Shown: piece after piece, positions 14,201 through 28,600 of the stretch
Position numbering within the stretch: the stretch's first letter is position 1
How the letters are laid out: each line of letters opens with the position of its first letter
NCBI GenBank assembly: GCA_008694505.1
Contig: VZDJ01000223.1
Coordinates: 2,879,350-2,943,349 of the forward strand
Source of the DNA: Cyanoderma ruficeps
Taxonomy: Eukaryota > Chordata > Aves > Passeriformes > Timaliidae
Reading direction: 5' to 3'
DNA length: 64,000 bases
Position numbers and translations under genes: made by a program
Notes under the pieces: generated by a model
The model's database searches: none
What the model was told of the DNA's origin: nothing
The model's input: the letters and a program-made list of their open reading frames with translations, nothing else

Positions 14201-17200
14201 GCACTGAAGAAGGTTATTTATTATTCGGATCCGCTTGTTTTAAGGCACTTTTTGTTACAGTTATTTTGAAACAAAAAGTGAAGCTATTTAAACTTGGCCT
14301 GGAACTAGACTGCGAGCCAATGGCTGGATATACTGACCTGAATATACTGAAAAAAAGAGGGGAGTGTGTTGTACCATAAGTGCATCATCAAATGTCATTA
14401 ATGGCTGCTAGCACACGTGTAGATAAAGTATTCATTACAGAGTATCAGTGAGTCAATGGATAGCTATGTTTCTGTTTATTACAGACTTCCTGGGTAGTCT
14501 ACAGAAAAGAGAACATTAATATTCCAATATATACGTGCCAAGACAAACAGCACATCAATTTTACATAGTATACATACATTAATTTTTTTTAAAAATCATG
14601 CTTTATGATCTCATTCTAACATATGCTACAGGTCTGCTCACAGTAACATAAAAAGAGCATAATGTTATAAGCTACCCAGTCTCCTTCTGTGACAGCTTTG
14701 CTACACAGTCCACAAATATTCAAAAAGAGGAATTAAGTGAATCATATTTGCCAATTTCCTTTTTCTGATTTATTACTCCTGTGACTGACAAAGAATGGTT
14801 TACTGAAAAATAATTTAACTATTACAAATAAATGCAAAATATTTAGTATCCCCAAACCCCTGAAATCTGTGTAAGCTATTAAAATTTACATGCAATTATA
14901 GAGGGGGTGAATAACCTTGAACTCACATAAAAATTGAAAGGAATTATGACTATTGAAAAGGTCAATTTTATAGAAAGATAAATATTTCCCTCTCATTTTC
15001 TGAACTCTGTTTATTCTTTCTGCTAGTTACTGAAGAATTCTTGTTACAACTGCTGCTTACTTTGGAACCATTTTTACAGAAAAATCAAACTTTTAATGAC
15101 ATCAAGCTGTTGTTAGAGAAGGCATCCTATGTTATACATTACCACTGTTTTTATAAGTATTAAAAAATATGTTTATTTCAGAATAATAAGTATATCAGCA
15201 ACACCAGGTCTCCACAGTTAGAGGGAGAAAGAACATGAAGCCCATGAAGTGGAAAGGGAGCTCCAGCATAGGAAGCCTGCTTGAAAACAAGTAAAAAGTG
15301 ATAAAGATCTATGAGATTTCACAGAATCACCACCTCTCAGACATGAGCTCAGAGTCTTCAATGAGCTATTCACCTCCAAAGGCCGGGTAACACCAGAATG
15401 AGTGCTGGGGAAGCAACATTAGAAGGAAAGAGTTATTCGAATTCAAGGAACTGGGACATTTACGGGCTGTGTATTCAACCCCGGTGGGTATTTCCAGCCT
15501 GTATCAAACTGTTTGTAGCCAATTTGTTCACCACATTCACCTGCAAAACAGGAATATCACTACTTAACTTCACAGGTAGGTTTTAGTTTTACATTACCTG
15601 CATGTTTGCATGCTCTCAGTTATCTGTTATAATGCACCTCTTGATTTGTGACAAATGACAAGGTTTAAAAGTGTTTGTACCCAGCAGCGTGAGGTACAAA
15701 TACCTCAGAGCTACAGCTGTAGACAATCATTTTACAAACATATTAGTCTTAAAACTCCTATGTTAAAAACAATATTGCTTAAGCCATCTTAAGTAAGTAG
15801 TTTTCAAATGTGTGTATTTGACACACATCAGTATTATCAAAGAAAGATTAAGGCAGACAGGTAAGAAAATAAAAATAATCATGATTGTCCATGGAAGTGA
15901 GCACACCAGTTGCAGAAGGAAACACACAATCAACACATTTAAGTCTCTCTATGGCTCAGTAGAACGCCCCCATCCCATGCCAGCCATCCACAAGAACCCA
16001 CACTGTGTCAACAGACAGCCCTGAGGTTGTGGGGAGGGAAGCACTCAGTCCAAAGCTAAGATTATGTTTTCTAATCTTCTGGCTTTCCACGTGTCGTCAC
16101 CACAGAAGAACAAGTTCAGCCTTCTGAATCCAACCAACAGCTTTAACGTTATCATTCCTGCTGGTTTTTTCTTTCCCCGAGGGTTTTTCTCCCAGAAAAA
16201 GCGCTTGCTCAAGAACATATGTAACACACAGGAGAGAGTGACGGGCTGCCTATCAATTTTTACCACAATGCCTCATTTTGAAGACAAGTCTTTCTTCCCC
16301 TACAGAAACACCATCTTTTACTGAAAGCCATTAGCGTTGGGTTTTGTGATCAGATCCCGGTTGTTTGCATGTTCTACGCGGGGCAATACAATCACCGAAA
16401 TAAGTCCCAGCTGTAGAAACACAATGCTATGCTGTTGCTAATGTGTGTTGTACTGATAATGAATGGTCGTCTATGCCTTAATCTGAATAAAGCTCCCAAC
16501 TGCTCTGCCTCTCCTTGCCAAAAATTCCCCTTCCTCCTCCAGACTGTGGTTGCATTCCAATTACACTGCTGATTGGAATGAGCCTGCTTGGGGGAGGGAG
16601 AGGGAGGAAGGCAAATGAAGCCACACTCACGCCCCTCCTCGCCTTCACGGCTGCCCCTGGGACCCAGAAACTGCTTGGGTGTTTGAACCTAAGGCTGACA
16701 TGATGTACTTTTCTCCACATTGTACAAAACTCTTTGAAAGTTCACTTATTTCTTTTAGAAAAGCCATTTGTGACAGGCAAACAGCGCACTGTGCACAGGT
16801 TCCAGCAGGATGGCTCAATACTTTAAACACTTTTAAACAAATTCCTACTGGTTTCCTCCATTGTTGGCACGCTCACGAGAAACTTATATTTTTCTGCTTG
16901 CGTTCCTCCCTGGACCTTCCTGAATTCCCACATGGGAAAATATAAAACAGGAGGTCTTCAACAATTTATTGAACTAAGAGTTGTAAATAACGCCGTATGA
17001 ATTTTGCAAATACAGCTGTTGAGTTAATAACTTCCTCAATTAAGGTTCTGAAATAAAATTGTTTACCCCAACTATTCACATGAAGTTTTATTTTACAGTT
17101 AATCTCCTCAAGGAATTTTTTTGAGGTTCCATGTCCTTTGAAAGGTGCTTTTTCTGCAGATGAACCAAAATGCGACAGAACATGACCGTAAAACTAAGAG

Positions 17201-20200
17201 TTTACTTTCGCTTAATGAAACTCCTGCATTTTTGAAGATTGCAACCGATTTTTGTCAAGAAGGGACACACAAAGGCAGGTAAACCTAGCAAAGACTGTAT
17301 TTTACAGGTGCACAGGGGTTTGGAGTCAAGGTCTTGCAGCATGAAATGGGTCAGGATGCAGCAGCTGACCATTATTCCGAGCAGGAGGTTTCATGTTGCA
17401 CCCAACAGTACAGGGGGCTGCAGCTGTTCCTCCCTCAAAGCAGGTCCAGCCAGCACAGGGACACAAGGTAGAGCAGGAAGCTGAACTGGCTTAACAAAAA
17501 ATGAACCTTCTGGGGAGAGGGATTAGTTCACCGTTGGCTCCTAGAGCTGCACAGACTGATCCTGCAGTCACGCCATCTGCAAACCCGCGGCAAAGGAAGT
17601 GGCAGAAGCACATGGCTGCAGAGCAGGGATCAGCCAGGCTGCTCTTCCTGCAGTTGTGCTGGAGAAGTGCACCCCATAAAACAAAATGCACCCCCAATGT
17701 TCTCTTTTTAATGCAGACATATAGTTTTTCCTCCTGCCTCTATTTTGCAGCTCCAGAAATTTATTTTATTAAAAATAAAATTAGGTTAAAAAGCAGATTT
17801 TGGCACCAGTATACCGACATTACCAGCTAATGCCCTTCAGGTTTTTAGAGACACAATCTCCTCCTGAAACATTCAGCTTTTCCATTTCCCAAAGCACACT
17901 CAGCAATGCAGAACTAAAACACAAAAAAGCACTTCTCTTGCAAGTACACAGACAATTACTTCCAGGCTGCTCTGTTTTACTTAGCTAGCTGCTCCTTCTG
18001 GGTCTCACAAAGCAACAGAAATTCAGAATAACCCAATGAGCTCTAAACCAAAGTCAGTACAAAACACGTACACACACAGAGAACTGTAGGATTGTTATTT
18101 TCCTTAATACTTCATCGTAAAATTCAGCATCACCCAAACGAACACTCCAAACTGCACCCTCTCCAGGGCCCAGGGGAGGCAGCACAGGGAGCTGCAGGTG
18201 CCATATGCCAGCACAGGAAGGCCAGTTCACCCAAGGACACTGGACAGGCTGATGCTGGTTTCAGACACACCCTGCTCAGTGAGATCCAAGGCAATCACTC
18301 TCCCCCGTCCCTGGAGCCCTGGCTCTGCAGCAGGAAGCAGCCAGGGACACCCCAAATCCCATCGCTGGGCTCCTTCACCTGGGTATCTCCTCCTGATGTG
18401 AATTAGGAGCTGCATCACACGATCCCTTCTGCTCCTGACGGGAGCCAGGGCAACAGGGAAGGGATGGTGACATCTTCAACAGGCACAGCTGCCTCACAGC
18501 ACACCTACAGCTTATACTGGTAGGAAATTAATTTTTAATTCTCTTACAGACTTATAAACCTTGTTTAAATTGAATGCAAACTTAGAATCATGTATCAATT
18601 CTGACTCCTACTAAGAATATGCATTAGAACAATTCAAGAGTGCTAATGGATTTTTAAAGTGCTATTTAATACTAACATGTCAGGTTGCAGAAAAATAGTG
18701 TAAGTGACATAAAAGCATCACTGCTGGACTGATGTCCAAACACAAGGTAGACAACTTTAAAATAAACTTGATTAAAATATGCCTTAGTATAAACATAGTA
18801 CAAGAAAAGCACTTTCAGCAAGAATTTCCTTTACTAATTGTTACAATTCTACATTTTCCCATAAACACATTTCTGTAAGTTCAACACAAGCCAGATGCTA
18901 AATCCTTAATACACTACATGTAAAGTAAAACCCATTTCCAAGGGTCACATTCATTATAAGCATTGTCAGTACCTGTGTCTCAACAAATCAGAATTTTTCC
19001 TGTTGGGCTGAACAAATAAACCCACAAAAACCAGCAACATGCATATCCAGAAGTGACAAATGCCCTAATAATGCAATGTAATTTAAACTACTGCGAAAGA
19101 TGCCAGAAACTAACACAAAACCAGTCCATTTTCTGTTCAACAGATTCACTCTAAGTTCTCCACAAGAATAGGCTGTGCTGTGACTAGATGTAGAATTCCA
19201 GACCCACATAACTTGCACATCGAGTAACTCACGGAGTTCAAAATTCCAAACGAAAACATTTATTGCACATTTATGAGAGAGAACAAAGATGCAATGCATC
19301 ACTGGATAGAAACAGTTAAGCCAATAAATCATTCATCTCATGCAATAATAAAATTCTGGGAGAGAGTCTCCAAGGCTATTTTAAATTCCCGTAAGGGAAG
19401 GACGACACGACAGCGACTCCAGACTCCGGCAGTCTGTGCGGGGACGGCTGAGTGACTTGTGGCCACGGCCAGATGGAGCCTGCCCAGATTTGCCATGTTT
19501 AGACTCCTGTTTTTACATCACCACGTCTACTTCACAGCATTGTTTCACTGTAAACAAAAGGCTTCCTTTCCCACTTCTCCTCCCTTACTCCACTCCAAGC
19601 CAAAAGTAAAACAAAACACAAAACCCCCCAGACCATTGAATTCTTCCTTCTTGCAGCTCATGCATTCACGTTTCCTCGATTCATTCAGCGATGGGCTCGC
19701 TGCCACACACGTCACCCGCCCTATTCATGTGTCCCGTTTATTTGATACGCCTCTCAAGAGGTAAAGGAAAGAAATCACACTGCCACTTTTGCAATGAAGA
19801 TAGCAGCCCTCCCCAGGCACTGCAAGCCCTGCCAGGAAGGTTTACAAGTCTCTTTCATGGAGAGTCACGTTAATTTGAGTAACTAGATGAAAAAAAGTTG
19901 GGTTTGGTTTCCCTTTTTTTTTTTTTTTTTTGAGCTATATACCAAAAGTGTAAATTAAAGCTGAATGATACAAAATAAACCATGCTCATCAGGGCCCTGT
20001 GTAAATTGTGGTCTCAGCCACAGCTCAGTGAGAAAGAAGCAGAAGTAACACATGGGAAACTTAAAGAAAACAAAGGCTATTGGGAATATCTGCATTTCCT
20101 GGTTCAGTGTGGATGGAGCCTCTCAGACCAGCCAGGATGTTTCTAATGCATAACTTCCATACACTATAAATTCCATTTCTCTTCTCCACCCACCTCCAAA

Positions 20201-23200
20201 ATGGCCTAATCATCCCACCTCACCCATTTTTCAACATCTGAAAAACCAACCACTACTACCACTACCATGGAGCTGTCGGGCAGGCATCACTTACAGAGAC
20301 TCAAAACTGCTGCCACCTGAGGTGGGGAGAACAACAGCTTTTAATTAACAGCCATTAGAATACCTCAAAGGAAAAAGTCAGCAAAGATCAATTTTCAGAC
20401 CAATTTCAAAGTTACTCCTCCTGTTTCTCATATTGGTGACAAGTATAAAATTGCATTCCAACAAACAAAATCAGGGTGGGAAACAGAAATCCATTAAAAA
20501 GATGAAAGAATCCTGCAGCTTTGCTGTTATGTCTGCTGTAACAGTCTCAATTATTTCTAAAAAAAAGTCCATGAAAAAACTTTACAGTAACATGACCAAG
20601 ATTAACTAATCTCAAACTGCAGAGGTGTTTTTTCTATCCAAGTGTGAGTGAAGTAAACTCTAATTCAATTATCCAAGAAATACTGGAATAAAATAGTTTT
20701 TAAGAGCTCAGGCAAAGAAAAGGGGGTCACTCTTACCTCAAACTCTTACAATTGTGCTAAAAATCTTACCTCAGTCCTTAAAGACTTCTTTACAATCCCA
20801 GCAGTTAGTTTTTAACCAAAGCAGAAGCAATTAATCCAAAATTATTAACTTGTTAAACACTTAAGGGAGCACAGGAACCTTCCTCTGATGGGTAAATAAA
20901 AAAGGTAAATAAAAGAATCTATTTCTCAGTTTGTTTTGATAGGCACAGGAGTGGGGGGGAAAAAGCTAACAGGAGAAATAAATGATAGCTCTGCCTGATG
21001 TATTCCATGCACCTCTGACAATGCACTGGGGACAAACCTGCCAGCAAGGAGCAGAGCCCTTGGATTTGTTCCACTGCAGTAAAACTCTCCACCCTCTGAA
21101 TGAGCTGTAGTAGAGGCAACAACAAAAGAAATTCATGATCTAATTACCAAGCGGACAAAAACGCCCTGAATTTTAAAAAGGGCTCAGACAAGAGGCACCT
21201 GCAGCTAAGTGAGACTGCTGGGTGTCAGGGATTGTGGATCCCAGCAGCGTTCCCGGCTGTGCTGCCGGCGCTGTCAGGACACGGCCACACGTGTGATTTA
21301 AACAGGAAATCTCAAAACTCTGCTGCAGACAAGATCCTTGGGGAACACCACGACTGCTGGGGCTTTTCTGGGAAGACGAGAAAGGAAAAGAACCAGGAAA
21401 AAAAAAAAAAAANNNAAAAAAAAAAAAAAAGAGACCCCAAAAGCACAGACATAATTTACCTTTCACAAGTAATTCCCATGCCACTCCTGCGAAATGCTGT
21501 ACATATTGATTTTATCAGTACTACCAAAAGGATTGTCAGATGCTTTTAAAGAAATAATTCCTAACTCATGAGGAAAGGCAACAACTTTTATTAGGGAGAA
21601 AAAAAGAATTCTGGCATTTCAAGTATATATTTAAGAATTTACAAAAGATAATCCTCTAATAAGTAAAACAACGTTAAAGAGTTGTTTTAAGAGGGTCATG
21701 ATTTTGATACTATCACTAGCAAAAATCATTAATTAAGCATCTGCCCTTAATCTAAACTCCTAGTTCAGCACAATTTTGTTTTATTACTACACCTGATGTA
21801 CTGACATGATATTATATGGGGCAATACAGATGAGTAATGTACTCTTATACCCTCCTGCATTATCATCAATATCCACAGCCTCAGACATTCTGTCTCCTTG
21901 ACAATACATGGATCCTGCCTCATTCTGATTTAGTACAGTTGAAATATTCAAGCACAATATCCCTATATTCACATTTTTTTGGAAATTTGGTTTTAGTGGA
22001 ATGCTTTCAACTCTGGAAGTTGCCTCTCTCTCTGGAACCTGACAGTTCAGCTTCTGCCAAAACCAAAACAGGGTCAGCAGGAAGGTGTGTGGACTGTACA
22101 CACACACACCTTCACCTGGTCATGCCTCTGATGATGGAATTCTGTCTGTACCTGCAGAAGTGCAACATCATCTAAGTCAGGAAAACTCCAGCAGCTGAAA
22201 GGCAGCACAGATGGAAAAGCCAAGGCAATGCCACCAATTCAAACATTATTAAAACTCTCTTGTACCTCGCTCCAGTCTTATCCCCCAACACACACCCATG
22301 AAGCCTCATCTCCAGGAGATTATTACATCTTTAGCTTATACCATTAATAAACTGATTAAGTTATTGCAGTCCTTCAATATGGACAGATTCAGTATGGTTT
22401 CTCTGTTTAAACAGACGTGTCCTACAGAACAAATCCAGTTGAAGAAGCTGCTGCTGTTGAAAAGAGATGAGCTAACTGAATGAGCAATCTTATTTATTTC
22501 AGCTGAAGTAAAGCAACTTACAGTAAAGCCTTAGGTTTGTTTTAGTTTGGTTTTACACAGGTTGCTTAAATTATTTAGTCAAATCAGTACAATTTATATA
22601 GTATTGTAAGAAATAATATAAAAGGGAATTTAAAGAAACAGAACAGCAAGAGATTCAGATGAAATAGCTCACCAACACATGGAAATAAAGGATCTTGCCC
22701 AAAACCCATTGCCATGCCATTTAAACGACTTCAGAAATCTTTTGGGAAGATGCAATGCTTGAGACATAAAAATACAAGAATTTTTTTGAGAAAGAAGAAT
22801 ACAGAGTAGAAGATATTAAGCAGGGTGGAGTGAAGATTAAGAACGATAAAGGGAAGGAGCTGAGACTGAAAGAAGGAGTGTAAGGTGATTACACGAATGC
22901 AAAAAGTGTAACACTGCACAAGGAGCACCCAAGTATTTCCACGGACCTCAAACACCAGTTATGAACTGCAGACAGTCCGAGGGGACATGATGGGGACTTT
23001 GAGGGGACACAGAAATGGAAAACCCTCCTTTCCCTGCAGGCTTTCAATCCAGGAACCCTTAATCCCATGCAGTTCTGATCAGAAAGTGTTATACTAAATA
23101 ACTTCTGATTTCTACCGTTTCTTACAGGCTACACAAGCAAGGTAAGAGCAGACCCAGTTTTCCAGAGGAATCTTTACATGCATTTCCTAGATAAACTGCT

Positions 23201-25660
23201 CCTTGCTAATTGAGTGCTGTCCCAGGGCACCCAAATATAATTATGTGCTAAACAAATATATTAACTTTCCAAGTACAATGTTATTTCCTCTACCACTATC
23301 TTCTGACATCTCAACTATTTAATACTAAACACCTTCCAATGACCCAATTTTTTTAGTTTCTCTAGCTCTATTTACGTATCTTAGATCCAATATGACAATT
23401 TATACTAAAATAAGACCAGAGATATGCTAAAACTCTGATCAGTTATATAGAGACAAAGAGGGCACAGGCTTTTTCCCTTTTACATTGCTTCATCCAACTT
23501 TGTAAACTGAACTTCCTTTCTGCATTAACAAAATTTAAGAATCCACAAATATATTTCCTGTTCATCTTTCAGCATTGTAGACTACGAATGGCACTGTTAA
23601 TGTTAAAGTGATGCAAGTTTTTAAAATACTAAAAATCAAAATGCAGTGATCACGTTGGAACCGGCATCCTACATTAAAGTACATTTTCAGCTAATCAGGT
23701 ATTTTCACTAACTATAAGCAAATAAATGCCAGTAAATCAGTTCAGGGAGCTGTGCCTGCACTCCTGGACGTCACTGTCCTCACTAAAAGGTGCTGCTGCT
23801 GGAGAGTCACAGGACAGGAGCGCATTTTAGGGCACAAACAAACATTTTGTCATTTAGCAAAAAAATCTAAAAAACCCCGAAACGCATTCAAACAGAATAG
23901 AGAGATTAGAAGAAACAAACAAGTCTCACAGATTTTGCTCCTAAATACAGACTGTTCTTCAGGAGACAATAAAAACCACGGGATTGGAGAAGATAAAGTG
24001 TTAATCGCATATTTGGTGGTTTATGAGCCAAAGCAGTCTGAGGTTTAAACTGCTTCTGCTCAGTGCTCATCCCATTCAGAGACGATGAATCATTTCCCAT
24101 TTGGCAGCACTTCTGCCTACAAGGCTTGTCTTCTGTGAGATTTCTCCTGTAGCCTTGTAATAGATTTGCTAATTTAGTACACCTGACTTTGAGCAAAAGC
24201 TATTGTTGCCAGCTGTCAGACTAGACCTCGTCCTGTTTATCAGACACATCTCCACCAGCCCGGCCTGCCCCAGTCACAGAAACACAACACTCCTCGCTAA
24301 TCCCAGGGCAGTAAATTACTTTCTAATATCCTTGTTTTTCTTACTCTGCCAAAATACCAACACATCACAGATTTAAGGCAACAGCAATATCAATGTATCC
24401 TCAGCAGCTGGGCTCGTACCAGTTTATCCAATAAACAAATTTTTTTAAAGTAATTTTTACTGTTCTAGTCATTCTGTCCATGAATTTCTGAGTTCCAGCA
24501 GTAGAGGTTTGACTGTTTTAAACAAAGGTAATATAAGCTCACAGGGAGTGCATTCTAGTTTTTTAGGCAGGCCTCCACAGCTCTTTGAAAGATAAATCAG
24601 AGCAAAACAAAGTATTAAACGCCTTGCACATACTAAAACATTTCCTCATTTCCCCCAGAGCTTTCTGCATGCAAAAGAAAGTGCATTACTCGCTGTTTAT
24701 AAATATTTGTGTGGACAGAAGCTCAGGGTAGGGGCAACAGAGAAAATACAGGGAGAGTTAGGTGGGTTTTGTTCTTTTGGGGGTTTTTTGTGGTTTGGTG
24801 TTTTGTTGTTGGGGTTTTTTTAAACCTCCCTATAGCGGATCTGAGGAATGTATGAAAAAACAATTTGTGTATGAGATTCTTATGCCTAAACAAAATCTAC
24901 CAGAACCTAATCTTTTACATTCCTGAGTACATAAATCAGATATACAGGTGCAAAAAAACCCAGGCCTGCTCTTTACAGGTTTCACACAGTGTTCACAGAA
25001 ACACATGCCCACATATTAGATGCTCTTTTGATACTCTTACTCTTGTAAATGTTTTAAACCTCAGTACAATCAACAAAAATGAGAATGCATAGTCGGCTAA
25101 TGAAAAACATGGAGTATTGACATTGCTCTCTTGGACTCCCAGGGGGCTGTGGAGCCACTTACTCATCTCTATCACTCAAATCTGGCTGCTGAATTCATGC
25201 TGAGCAGTCAAGGAAATGCACCTGGACTCTTCCACCTGGGACTGACTTGAAAGGCCAGACAGAAACTGTGATTCGACATGCCAAGCCCATTTACCATGAG
25301 CGAGGTCCACACCACCTTGTGGTTACCTTCTGCTATACCTGCCACCAAAATTAAATTTCATTGTATTTGCCTTGTAGATCCCCTCTGACCCTTTCCCTCA
25401 TGATAAAATCCAGCCAACACTCCACTGCAAACACCGTGCCCTTGCAAAGGGAACACAGGTCTGGGAGCTCAGCTGCACAGCCAGCACCTGTTCTTCAGGC
25501 TGGGACAGAGGACAGAAACCTGGGAGAGAGAACAGAATCTTGGGATTTTAGGAAACGGAGGTGAAGTCAGAGCGAACAGATTCAAGAAGCAGAATTACTT
25601 CATTGACTTGCAACAACTACACAGCCAGTCTAGTCCCATGTAAATCTTCCTGCAAAAGAC

Positions 25661-25693
<33 letters not shown>

Positions 25694-28600
25694 CATATGG
25701 TTTCACAAGGTTTTTCACTGTAACATTTGAAATGATGAATCAGATACCATATTTCAAGTATTATTCATCTGTACAACTTAAGCTAGCCCTGAGGAACCAT
25801 TAAAGAAAAATATTTGCCAGGAAAAAATAACCCAGAATATATGATTCATTCACTTCTGAAACAATAAAATGGTTCACTATAACAAAAATAACTATATTGT
25901 AAATGCTTCAATTAAAATGTAAGAAAACCCCTAGCCAAATACAATGAAGAAAGCATGCCCTTAGAATAAAACCAAACCACTGAACATGCATATGCGTGCA
26001 AATAACAAAACAATTCGTTAGGAAAAGGTAATTTTATGAAATGTAGTTAACACCATATCTGAAGGAAATGGTACTCTATTTTTTGGGGATTTAATAGTCT
26101 TAGAACAACAAAAACACACCTCAACTCTCAACCTCTAAGCTATTCTTCTATTAAGCTGATAAATAGATATTTATTTCAGCAGAAAGTGACGTATGTAGTG
26201 TATACTTAAAAACTAAACAGATCCTGAACATCTCCCTGGGAAGCAGACAAGGCTATCACTGATCTTAAATCATGATAAAAGGGACCAGCTGAACAAAATC
26301 ATACATTTAATAATTTTATCATTGCCCAAAGCTCAAAAAGGTCTGAAAATTAGCAGCTTTTTGGAAAAGAATTCCCGTAAGAGCAGGCTTTGTTTCAGCC
26401 TTGTGTCAAACATTGGGAGAGAAGAGAAGCACTGTTATGCATCAACAAATAACTGTAAATATGAGAACAGTATGAAAACCTCATTTTTCTTCATAGTTAG
26501 ACAATATTAAGTTTACTTAAAATGAAACCTTGCAGTTTTACATTGTATCAGTTCATTAATTTTTAGTTTACTAAAAAAAAAAAAAAATCCATCTGAATGC
26601 ATCCATAATTTTTCCTCACTCTGTCTACACAGACCTCTACAAGAAACTTCAAACTGCACATCTGCCTGTCTCTTGCTGGAGATACACCTGCCCAGTACAG
26701 GTAATTTCTGGTTTCTTTCTTCACTGGACAAACTCTTTTGCAGGCTCCTTTGTGTGTGTTTCATACAGAGAGTGAAGATCAAAGCGTTTCACAACACTGG
26801 CAACTCAGTGTAAACAGAGCACAGGGTACTAAACCAACCCTGACACTGGAAGATGCTCTGGTGCAAATCCAGTGGGGACAAACTGTAAAATTAAAGGGCC
26901 GCCCTCTTCTACAGAGAAATATTCACAAAGAATGCAAGATCCATCACAGTGTACAAATGATAACTGTCATAGCATGTAGCCTTCTCTCTCTGCTTGATAT
27001 TTACATTGACTCTAATTAAAGAAGCTCAAATCTTTCCTGCAATGAACTCATCAACAGCAAATAACACTTCTTTAAACACTTGTAGCTTCTGGAGTTGCAT
27101 TAATTGTAACTCCATGACCTTTGTGAAAATATGGCATATAAATAAGTCAAGGAAACTTAAAAATGACATAATTCAATTATAATTAACAGCAATTGACCCT
27201 TTTAAAGCAAGAAAATATTAGCATTAATGAAGTGACCAAGATATTCTTAGAATCAAGGGTCTTCAAAAAAAAACTTCTCAGGTTTGCTAAAGGCTGAGAA
27301 ATTCCTCTTGTTCTACATATAAGGAGTAACCCTGATCTTATCTGCAAGCCTTTTTAGAATTCTGTTCTGAATGATGGCCACTTAGAAGCCAGCCCTTAAT
27401 TCCCTATTTCTTCTATACAGTATCAAGGTGATGAACATGTGGAGCAAATGAACAGATGGGAGAACTGGGATGTGTGTTTTTCCCTGTTTGTTTTTAAACT
27501 TCTGGCCTCTTTCCAACTGTAACCACTCACATTCTTTGCATGTTATGCATCCTGAGTTCCTATGAAGCCCCTCTGCTGTAGATGACCCCTTCTTCCCAAC
27601 AAAACAGATTGCCAACAGAACATCACATGTGCAGCAACAGCATTCCCTGGTCACAAAGCCAAGTGCTGAAAGGTCTGGAACAGGAGACTCTGGGCTGTCT
27701 CTGTGACCCCGTGTCACGTTCAGTGCTGCAGCACCAGAGCCCAGGTACCAGCAGATCCCCAGTGCCTCGTCCTGCCAAAGTCAGAGCCCACCATCCGCCC
27801 GTTTCCCCAGACAGCTCCTTGTTCCAGGTCACTCTCTTCTCCTCCACCCTCATCCAGCTTTTGTGCCCTGTGCATTCCAGGCAGTGCCTCTCTTCACACC
27901 AGGAGCTTTCTGAGGCCAGCACTAAGGCAGAGCTCAGGTCCTCACTAAAGCTGCACCAAGCCTTACCTGGCTGATACAGCCACACCTGCCTATTACCCTG
28001 TCCCTGCTTGACAGCGCCTCTGCCCCAGAATAAAGGATTCACAAGAACAAAGCAATTCTGGATGATGTGCAATGTATTTTTAATCCTTTTTGAAACCGGT
28101 TGAAGTTTAGCAGAATCTTCCCAAAATAAATTTGGTCTGATTCAGCTCCTCAGCATGAAAAATGTCTGTGTTAGGCGGCTGCTAACAGCACTGAGCAGTG
28201 TCTGATAACGGGAAGCGCTAACTGGCATCATTAGCTCCAGCTCGGTATTCCAAGTTCAGCCAGAGTTATAAATTCCACTGATGGCAAGTAAAAGGCCAAG
28301 ATGTTCAGACAGACAAAGCAATTCCATGTTCAAATGACACAAAGTAGAAGCAAGTGCAGGCCCCAGAGCTCCCAGTCCCCACACTGCTGAAGGGACAAAG
28401 GAGCAATCCAAGGGTCAGGGTGACCAGGGACAATTTTACTGTGCATTTACTGCCACTCCACTGCAGTGACACAGGGTGGGAGCAGGACAAGTGCATCTCC
28501 AGGCATGGACCACACTGCAAAGAACTGCTGAAACGTGGAGAGCGAGGTTACTAAATTTCAAGAAACTTATGAAAAATATAAAGTTTTTGAATGGGTCCAA

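Noticed and set aside
27623..28072. 149-codon minus-strand frame in SMURF2 intron 1
   Set aside because: It lies in a GC-richer patch, has no recognisable domain, and neighbouring frames are equally open.
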